From Bacteroidetes bacterium HGW-Bacteroidetes-12 (lineage in GTDB: Bacteria > Bacteroidota > Bacteroidia > Flavobacteriales_E > Vicingaceae): a DNA stretch of 10,400 nucleotides. Every line of letters starts with the position of its first letter. Within the stretch, counting starts at the first letter, position 1. The DNA is taken from NCBI GenBank assembly GCA_002841035.1, contig PHDR01000063.1:1-10400 (forward strand). Direction: 5' to 3'. A program made the position numbers and the translations under genes. The notes below the pieces were generated by a model. The model was not told the DNA's origin and made no database searches. It saw only the letters and a list, made by a program, of their open reading frames with translations. Positions 6,009 through 10,400 of the stretch are shown piece after piece.

Positions 6009-7763
6009 ATGAAAAGTGTAAGCGGTAATGCATTTGATTACAGACTTCTAAAACGAATATTAAAATATGTTGCTCCGTACAAAGCAATGTTTTATGCAAC
6101 CTCATTCCTAAGTATTGCACTTGCCATCGTTTCCATTGTTCGTCCTCTATTAATTCAATACGCTGTCAATAAAAACATTGCTCAAAAAGACGAATTAGGT
6201 TTAATAGAAATAACCATTTGGTTGGTGGTTGTTTTAGTTTTCGAAACTATTTTGCAATACATTTTCACTTATTATGGTAATCTTGTTGGACAAAACATCA
6301 TTAAAGACATTAGAAATGAAGTTTTTCAACATGTTTTAAGTTTTAAACTAAAATACTATGACCAAACACCTATTGGAAGATTAGTTACAAGAACCGTTTC
6401 TGATATTGAAACCATTGCCGAAATGTTTTCTGATGGTATTTTAGTAATTCTGGGTGATTTACTTAAAATTTTTGCAGCAGTGCTATGTATGTTTTATATC
6501 AACTGGGATTTAGCACTCATCACACTCCTTCCTATTCCGTTACTAATGATAGGAACTTCCATTTTTAAACGCGTTATAAAAAATGCCTTTCAAGATGTTC
6601 GAAATCAGGTTTCGTTGCTCAATACTTTTGTGCAAGAACACGTTACAGGAATGTCTATTGTACAAATTTTTAATCGAGAAAAAATTGAAAGCGAATTATT
6701 TTCTGACATCAACAAAAAACATCGAAATGCACATATAAAAACAGTTTGGGCTTACTCCGTGTTTTTTCCATTAGTTGAAATTTTATCTGCATTATCCGTA
6801 TCACTTTTAGTTTGGTATGGATTTAAAGAAATTTCTCTTGATATTGCTAGTCCTGGAGAAATTTTTTCCTTCACTTTTTTTATTCACATGCTCTACCGCC
6901 CTATCAGGCAATTGGCTGACAGATTTAACTCGTTGCAAATGGGCATGGTAAGTTCCGAACGAGTATTCAATGTATTAGATACTCGAGCCAATATCAATGA
7001 CAATGGTGAAATTAAACCTAAAAAGCTTAATGGAGACATTACCTTTAAAAATGTGTGGTTTGCCTACAATGATGAAGATTGGGTGCTAAAAGACATTTCT
7101 TTCACCATTAAAAAAGGGCAATCCTTAGCATTAGTTGGAGCTACTGGAGCAGGGAAATCATCTGTAATCAATCTATTAGGTAGGTATTACGAAATAAATA
7201 AAGGTAACATATTAATTGACGATATTAACATTAATGAAATGAAGCTTCATGACCTCAGAAAGTCGATGGCAGTAGTACTGCAAGACGTTTTCCTGTTTTC
7301 TGATACCGTGTTCAACAACATTACACTCTATAGCGATGACATTACTGAAGAACAAGTAATCGAAGCCTCAAAAAAAATAGGTGCTCACGATTTTATTTCC
7401 AACCTTCCTGGTGGCTATCAATACAATGTAAAAGAACGAGGTGCTTTGCTTTCGGTTGGACAACGGCAATTAATTTCTTTTATTCGAGCATACGTTCATA
7501 ACCCAAGAATATTGATTTTAGATGAAGCCACTTCGTCTATCGACAGTGAATCGGAAGCATTGATAAAACACGCTACAGAAATTTTAACCCAAAACACAAC
7601 ATCCATTATTGTTGCCCACCGTTTATCCACCATACAAAATGCCGATAAAATTTTGGTAATTGATAAAGGCAATGTAGTTGAAGAAGGTACACATATTGAA
7701 CTGTTAAAACTCAATGGGCATTACAAAAAACTATACAACTATCAGTTTGACGATGTGGTTTAA
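6009..7763 (+). CDS. ABC exporter, fused membrane and ATP-binding domains (MsbA-like)
   Basis: A 584-residue half-transporter that would work as a homodimer in the inner membrane. Residues about 15-310 are the six-helix type I exporter membrane domain; the coupling-helix region includes YYDQTPIGRLVTR. The ATPase domain spans about 340-580: Walker A GATGAGKSS (377-385), Q-loop glutamine 425 (VLQDVF), signature LSVGQRQ (481-487), Walker B ILILDEATSS with Asp505 and the catalytic Glu506, and switch His537 (IIVAHRLST). Every catalytic residue is present. The signature has Val in place of the first Gly of LSGGQ, a variant known in this exporter group. Such exporters move lipids, lipid A precursors, drugs or peptides; the substrate cannot be told from sequence. 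The neighbours (truA, perR) do not help define it. It has no own promoter that I can see. Confidence 0.92.
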   Translation: MKSVSGNAFDYRLLKRILKYVAPYKAMFYATSFLSIALAIVSIVRPLLIQYAVNKNIAQKDELGLIEITIWLVVVLVFETILQYIFTYYGNLVGQNIIKDIRNEVFQHVLSFKLKYYDQTPIGRLVTRTVSDIETIAEMFSDGILVILGDLLKIFAAVLCMFYINWDLALITLLPIPLLMIGTSIFKRVIKNAFQDVRNQVSLLNTFVQEHVTGMSIVQIFNREKIESELFSDINKKHRNAHIKTVWAYSVFFPLVEILSALSVSLLVWYGFKEISLDIASPGEIFSFTFFIHMLYRPIRQLADRFNSLQMGMVSSERVFNVLDTRANINDNGEIKPKKLNGDITFKNVWFAYNDEDWVLKDISFTIKKGQSLALVGATGAGKSSVINLLGRYYEINKGNILIDDININEMKLHDLRKSMAVVLQDVFLFSDTVFNNITLYSDDITEEQVIEASKKIGAHDFISNLPGGYQYNVKERGALLSVGQRQLISFIRAYVHNPRILILDEATSSIDSESEALIKHATEILTQNTTSIIVAHRLSTIQNADKILVIDKGNVVEEGTHIELLKLNGHYKKLYNYQFDDVV

Positions 7764-7807
7764 TGGGTGAATTTTAAAAAAACTCAGATTATACTCAACG
7801 CAACATT

Positions 7808-7827
7808 TCTTAACAAATCTTAACAAA
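7808..7827 (+). repeat. Two tandem copies of TCTTAACAAA
   Basis: Exact 10-base copies at 7808-7817 and 7818-7827, in the gap between the exporter gene and perR, about 40 bases upstream of the perR -7 element. One helical turn apart, as for side-by-side binding of a response regulator; a chance repeat in AT-rich DNA is also possible. Confidence 0.6.
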
Positions 7828-7847
7828 ATAATTGCTCGTAATTTTTT

Positions 7848-7862
7848 TTATAACAATAATAA
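7848..7862 (+). promoter_or_regulatory. Second, imperfect PerR-box-like site
   Basis: TTATAACAATAATAA agrees with the Bacillus PerR consensus TTATAATNATTATAA except at two positions. It lies just upstream of the perR -7 element, about where the -33 region falls. In DNA this AT-rich a chance match is quite possible. Confidence 0.35.
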
Positions 7863-7865
7863 TTC

Positions 7866-7873
7866 TAAATTTG
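7866..7873 (+). promoter_or_regulatory. -7 element of the perR-peroxiredoxin operon
   Basis: TAAATTTG matches TAnnTTTG. Transcription would start near 7879, within the palindrome at 7871-7885, about 24 bases before the perR ATG. No clear TTG is seen at -33. Confidence 0.6.
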
Positions 7874-7885
7874 TAATCATTACAA
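7871..7885. promoter_or_regulatory. PerR-box-like palindromic operator
   Basis: TTGTAAT-C-ATTACAA is a perfect 7-1-7 palindrome that agrees with the PerR box TTATAATNATTATAA at all but the symmetric positions 3 and 13. It overlaps the last three bases of the -7 element and the expected transcription start, 17 bases upstream of the perR ATG. This placement implies autorepression of perR and the peroxiredoxin gene. Confidence 0.72.
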
Positions 7886-7902
7886 AAATAAATTTATAAC
7901 AA

Positions 7903-8304
7903 ATGAATATTGCTCAACATTTATCTACACATGACATAAAACCTTCTTATCAAAGGATTAAGATTTATGAGTATTTATATGAAAAAATGAACCACCCTAC
8001 GGTAGATGTGATTTACAAAAACTTGGTAGGAGAAATTCCAACTTTATCCAAATCAACTGTTTATAATACCTTAAAATTATTTATTGACAAAGGTATTACC
8101 TCAACCCTAACTATTGAAGATAATGAAGTAAGGTATGATGCTGCTATTGATAGCCATGGTCATTTTAAATGCACCTCATGCGGAGCAATATTCGACATCA
8201 AATATGATTTTAAAGATGTAGCCATGAACAAATTAAAAGGTTTTGAAGTAAAAGAAACTCAAGTTCATGTGAAAGGAAAATGTAATCAATGTTTAACTAA
8301 ATAA
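7903..8304 (+). CDS. perR: PerR-type peroxide-sensing Fur-family repressor
   Basis: A 133-residue Fur-family protein with an N-terminal winged helix (recognition helix near LSKSTVYNTLKLF, 48-60) and a C-terminal metal-binding domain. All five ligands of the Bacillus subtilis PerR regulatory iron site have counterparts at a constant offset of six: His31, Asp79, His85, His87 and Asp98. Aspartate at 98, where Fur proteins carry glutamate, favours PerR. Structural zinc cysteines are present as C90-x2-C93 and C127-x2-C130. In PerR the iron-bound histidines are oxidised by peroxide, which releases DNA and turns on defence genes. The peroxiredoxin gene starts seven bases after the stop and sod follows it, matching a PerR regulon. 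A palindrome on its own promoter points to autoregulation. Zur, Mur and Fur are excluded by the residue pattern and context, not by experiment. Confidence 0.9.
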   Translation: MNIAQHLSTHDIKPSYQRIKIYEYLYEKMNHPTVDVIYKNLVGEIPTLSKSTVYNTLKLFIDKGITSTLTIEDNEVRYDAAIDSHGHFKCTSCGAIFDIKYDFKDVAMNKLKGFEVKETQVHVKGKCNQCLTK

Positions 8305-8311
8305 ATAAAAA

Positions 8312-8944
8312 ATGGAAAGTTTAATTGGAAAAAAAGCACCTGTTTTTAAAGCAGATGCAGTAGTAAATGGAGGAGAATTTGTAGAAAATTTCTCTTTAGA
8401 ACAGTATATCGGTAAAAAAGAAGTGATATTCTTCTTTTACCCATTGGATTTTACCTTTGTATGTCCAACAGAATTATTGGCATTTCAAGCAAAATTAGCT
8501 GAGTTTGAAAAAAGAAATGTAGCCGTAGTGGGTTGTTCAATCGATTCAAAATTCTCGCATTGGGCATGGTTAAATACCGATAAAAACAATGGCGGAATTA
8601 AAGGCGTAACCTATCCTATTGTTGCTGATTTAACCAAAACAATTGCCGAAAATTTTGGTGTTTTAGCTGGCGAATATGATTATGATGAAGAAGGGAATGC
8701 TATTTTTATTGGAGCACCTGTTGCATACAGAGGAACATTTTTAATCGACAAAAAAGGTGTGATTAGACACTGCGTTGTAAATGATTTACCATTAGGCAGA
8801 AGCGTTGATGAAACATTACGTATGGTTGATGCTCTTCAGTTTTTTGAAACCAACGGAGAAGTTTGCCCTGCCGATTGGAAAGAAGGCGAACAAGGAATGA
8901 CAGCTTCATCAAAAGGTGTTGCGGAATATTTATCAACACATTAA
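8312..8944 (+). CDS. Typical 2-Cys peroxiredoxin (AhpC/Prx1 type)
   Basis: A 210-residue cytoplasmic peroxidase that reduces hydrogen peroxide and organic hydroperoxides. The peroxidatic site is FYPLDFTFVCPTE with Cys51, preceded by the Pro/Thr environment typical of the family; the resolving cysteine is Cys185 in GEVCPADWKEGEQGM. The two form an inter-subunit disulfide in the catalytic cycle. Length is normal. The gene lies seven bases after perR in the same transcription unit and is closed by a hairpin terminator, so peroxide-inducible expression through PerR is expected. No AhpF reductase gene lies within the window, so thioredoxin or another reductase encoded elsewhere should recycle it. 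It is closer to the Prx1/AhpC group than to Prx5 or Prx6, as shown by the C-terminal VCP motif. Confidence 0.94.
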   Translation: MESLIGKKAPVFKADAVVNGGEFVENFSLEQYIGKKEVIFFFYPLDFTFVCPTELLAFQAKLAEFEKRNVAVVGCSIDSKFSHWAWLNTDKNNGGIKGVTYPIVADLTKTIAENFGVLAGEYDYDEEGNAIFIGAPVAYRGTFLIDKKGVIRHCVVNDLPLGRSVDETLRMVDALQFFETNGEVCPADWKEGEQGMTASSKGVAEYLSTH

Positions 8945-8955
8945 AATTATTATGC

Positions 8956-8996
8956 GTGAATAGTTGCTATAAAAAAATAGCGACTATTCACTTTTT
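8956..8996 (+). terminator. Terminator after the peroxiredoxin gene
   Basis: The arms GTGAATAGTTGCTAT (8956-8970) and ATAGCGACTATTCAC (8977-8991) pair over 15 bp with one G-U wobble, with a six-A loop and TTTTT at 8992-8996. It begins 12 bases after the stop codon. It insulates sod from perR-peroxiredoxin transcription. Confidence 0.88.
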
Positions 8997-9032
8997 AACT
9001 TTCAATTTTATTAACTTTTAAATTAAAAAATT

Positions 9033-9629
9033 ATGGCTTTTGAATTACCTAAATTACCTTATGCTTACGATGCGTTAGCACCACATATTGATGCTAGAAC
9101 AATGGAAATACACCATGGAAAACACCATGCTGGTTATACGAACAACTTAAACGCTGCTATTGAAGGCACTGATTTGGCAGGAAAATCTATTGAAGATATC
9201 CTAAAAAACCTAGATATGAACAACATGGCGGTTAGAAACAATGGCGGTGGATATTTTAACCATGATTTATTCTGGAAAGTAATGTCGCCTAATGGTGGCG
9301 GACAACCAACAGGTGCTTTAACTAATGCTATTAATGCTGCTTTTGGTTCTTTCGAAGGGTTTAAAGATGCTTTTGCTAAAGCTGCTGCAACCAGATTTGG
9401 TTCAGGCTGGGCTTGGTTGTGCAAAAAAGACGGCAAATTAGAAATTTGCTCAACACCCAATCAAGACAATCCGTTAATGCCAGGTGTTGCTTGCGAAGGA
9501 ACTCCAATTTTAGCATTGGATGTTTGGGAGCATGCCTATTACTTAAACTACCAAAACAGAAGACCAGATTACATTAACGCTTTTTTTAATGTAATTAATT
9601 GGGAGGAAGTAGCAAAAAGATTTGCTTAA
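9033..9629 (+). CDS. sodA: Superoxide dismutase, Fe/Mn family (Mn-type second-shell residue)
   Basis: A 198-residue enzyme that converts superoxide to hydrogen peroxide and oxygen. Metal ligands are visible: His27 (in EIHHGKHHAGY), His77 (GGGYFNHDLFW), and Asp163 with His167 (LDVWEHAYYLNYQNRR). The second-shell glutamine that tunes the metal sits at Gln144 (in TPNQDNPL), with glycine-rich sequence at 71-73 instead of the Ala-Gln found in iron enzymes. By this rule the protein is Mn-type, though Bacteroidota enzymes can be cambialistic. There is no signal peptide, so it is cytoplasmic. It has its own transcription start region after the peroxiredoxin terminator; only a poor -7 candidate (TAACTTTT near 9012) is seen, and no PerR-like palindrome. 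Its product, peroxide, is the substrate of the peroxiredoxin encoded upstream. Confidence 0.94.
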   Translation: MAFELPKLPYAYDALAPHIDARTMEIHHGKHHAGYTNNLNAAIEGTDLAGKSIEDILKNLDMNNMAVRNNGGGYFNHDLFWKVMSPNGGGQPTGALTNAINAAFGSFEGFKDAFAKAAATRFGSGWAWLCKKDGKLEICSTPNQDNPLMPGVACEGTPILALDVWEHAYYLNYQNRRPDYINAFFNVINWEEVAKRFA

Positions 9630-9650
9630 ACAGTAACTAAGATTAACAAC

Positions 9651-9798
9651 CTGAGTTCGGGATAACACAAAGCTTCAGTGTACTTAGTTTTTACTTGGAT
9701 AAACTCAGTATGAACCTTACAAAATTAGCACATAATTTTACTCACCACGAAGTAGCACCGTAGGTAAACGGACAGTATTTTGTTGAGCCCGAACTCAG
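9651..9798. mobile_element. 148-bp inverted-repeat element, MITE-like or IS remnant
   Basis: CTGAGTTCGGG at 9651-9661 is exactly repeated in inverse as CCCGAACTCAG at 9788-9798. Inward, the similarity continues imperfectly (GGGATAACACAAA against GGGCTCAACAAAA), giving degenerate terminal repeats of about 22 bases. The interior holds no coding sequence but has a minus-strand TAATTTTG match at 9720-9727. No clear target-site duplication is visible. It starts 21 bases after the sod stop. Whether it moved as a unit or is an internally deleted insertion sequence is not settled by this sequence. Confidence 0.55.
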
Positions 9799-9799
9799 T

Positions 9800-9913
9800 T
9801 ATTACTTTACTTATCATCTCTAAGGGATTACCTATTTCTGATAATTTTTATGAGGTAAATTGCTTGTTAAATAATGATTTATTTCCTATTGTTTTGTGTG
9901 GTTGCTTATTCAT
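9800..9913 (-). pseudogene. N-terminal transposase relic, IS5/IS1182-like
   Basis: Read from the ATG at 9913 on the minus strand, the frame gives MNKQPHKTIGNKSLFNKQFTS, a TAA stop (9848-9850), then KLSEIGNPLEMISKVI down to 9800. The segment after the stop resembles the conserved start of IS5/IS1182-type transposases, which commonly read K-L-S-x-x-G-[DN]-P-L-E-x-[LI]-x-K-[VY]-I followed by D-[FW]-E. The match ends one base before the inverted repeat at 9788-9798, and the rest of the transposase, including the DDE residues, is absent. It is therefore a dead fragment: a single change would turn GAA into the TAA stop. Similarity is judged from memory of the family, with no search run. The exact family is uncertain; that it is a transposase remnant is moderately supported. 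Confidence 0.55.
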
Positions 9914-10071
9914 TAATTCATGTATTGATTTACATCGTAAATTTATAATTAGTTATTTGATTGTCAACATTTTAATTTAAAAAAACTCTATGAGTAAATT
10001 AACTGATGGAGTCTGTTTTGTCAGAATTAATTCAGATAAACATTTATTTAAAGAATTCCGACTTCTTATTT

Positions 10072-10320
10072 TTAGATAGTTGTTTTATTTCTAATTTCTT
10101 CATAATCATCTTCTGAAATAACATCGCAATAGTTGTGATAATCAAAAGTAAGGTCGTAAATAAGGTTTCTATCAGGAAGAATTGTTGCTTTAAAACGATG
10201 GAGCGTATAGGTATTTCCCAACACTTGAATTTCCTCAAATTCGCTATTTGAACATAATTTAAAGAACGATTTATTGTTTTTGTATTTTCTAAATTGTGGA
10301 TATGTAATAGATGGTTGCAT
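10072..10320 (-). CDS. Small uncharacterised protein
   Basis: An 82-residue protein that I do not recognise by name. The composition looks like a real soluble protein: alternating strands (EEIQVLGNTYTLHRFKATILPD, NLIYDLTFDYHN) followed by an acidic helix (ISEDDYEEIRNK), and no signal peptide or membrane segment. An alternative frame on the same strand (10044-10238) is hydrophobic and compositionally odd, so this one is preferred. The region 10338-10346 upstream reads TACGATTTG on the minus strand, close to a -7 element but with one extra base. It is a stand-alone gene at the window edge beside the transposon debris, which gives no clue to its role. It could be a short chance frame, but the codon pattern argues against this. 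Confidence 0.55.
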   Translation of the reverse strand: MQPSITYPQFRKYKNNKSFFKLCSNSEFEEIQVLGNTYTLHRFKATILPDRNLIYDLTFDYHNYCDVISEDDYEEIRNKTTI

Positions 10321-10400
10321 ACAGATGGTATTATCTACAAATCGTAAAACTAATAAACGGTATGGAATAATTAGTAAAATTTAACAAAAAAACAATAACT

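Larger units (their letters stand above)
9630..10071. other. Gene-free interval with mobile-element debris
   Basis: No intact gene is supported here. The left part (9651-9798) is an inverted-repeat element and the middle (9800-9913) an N-terminal transposase relic on the minus strand. The remainder (about 9914-10071) is AT-rich sequence in which I see no gene, terminator or clear promoter. The plus-strand open frame 9780-9980 starts with TTG, overlaps the repeat, and shows no recognisable domain. Confidence 0.7.

Noticed and set aside
7452..7472. LSVGQRQ in place of LSGGQ as a sign of a broken ABC exporter
   Set aside because: Walker A, Q-loop, Walker B glutamate and switch His are all intact and this signature variant occurs in this exporter group.
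7496..7714. Minus-strand open frame within the exporter ATPase domain
   Set aside because: It is the mirror of the conserved Walker B and H-loop region, with no start context or domain of its own.
9134..9460. Minus-strand open frame of 108 codons within sod
   Set aside because: It is antisense to the well-conserved sod coding sequence and the product has no recognisable domain.
9780..9980. Plus-strand 66-codon frame starting with TTG
   Set aside because: It begins inside the inverted repeat and runs antisense to the transposase relic; composition is hydrophobic and unlike any family.
10044..10238. Minus-strand 64-codon frame overlapping the small unknown gene
   Set aside because: Hydrophobic, low-complexity product; the alternative frame at 10072-10320 is more protein-like.

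Overview
The window is AT-rich DNA from a member of the Bacteroidota, probably a Flavobacteriia-like lineage. Four signs point there. Genes are preceded by the Bacteroidota -7 element TAnnTTTG instead of a sigma70 -10 box. Shine-Dalgarno sequences are weak and A-rich. Families typical of the phylum are present (DUF5606, DUF2752, DUF2024, group III truncated haemoglobin). The house-keeping genes (nnrDE, truA, an MsbA-like exporter) are of Bacteroidota type. No plasmid, phage or CRISPR signature is visible.

Layout. 1-1170 (+): the 3' part of a TPR-repeat protein, followed directly (TAA-ATG abutting) by a small DUF2752 membrane protein. 1167-2714 (-): a four-gene cluster convergent with them. 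In transcription order it encodes a 75-aa thioredoxin/glutaredoxin-like CPVC protein, a DUF2024 protein, a group III truncated haemoglobin and a MarR-type repressor with an added four-cysteine C-terminal tail. Its promoter carries a perfect 17-bp palindrome in the spacer just upstream of the -7 element. A 16-bp perfect hairpin separates the first gene from the other three. 2901-4433 (+): bifunctional NAD(P)HX epimerase/dehydratase. 4491-5042 (+): DUF5606 protein with a histone-H1-like Lys/Ala tail, closed by a terminator. 5212-5952 (+): truA, whose promoter lies inside the longest open frame and so fixes a shorter start. 6009-7763 (+): ABC exporter with fused membrane and ATPase domains. 7903-8944 (+): perR and a 2-Cys peroxiredoxin, an operon with a PerR-box-like palindrome on its -7 element and a terminator after it. 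9033-9629 (+): Fe/Mn superoxide dismutase. 9630-10071: no intact gene; a 148-bp inverted-repeat (MITE-like) element abuts an N-terminal transposase relic with an in-frame stop. 10072-10320 (-): a small unrecognised protein.

How the genes work together. Two stress modules stand out. perR-peroxiredoxin-sod is a recognisable peroxide/superoxide defence block: all five PerR regulatory metal ligands are conserved, and the operator sits on its own promoter. The minus-strand cluster is the least conventional part. A haem protein of a class tied to NO detoxification, a dithiol protein, a Cys-rich DUF2024 protein and a Cys4-tailed MarR regulator share one transcription unit with a probable autoregulatory operator. 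I infer a redox- or NO-responsive module in which the Cys tail of the MarR protein binds a metal or Fe-S sensor. The genes and motifs are read from the sequence; the sensing role is a hypothesis.
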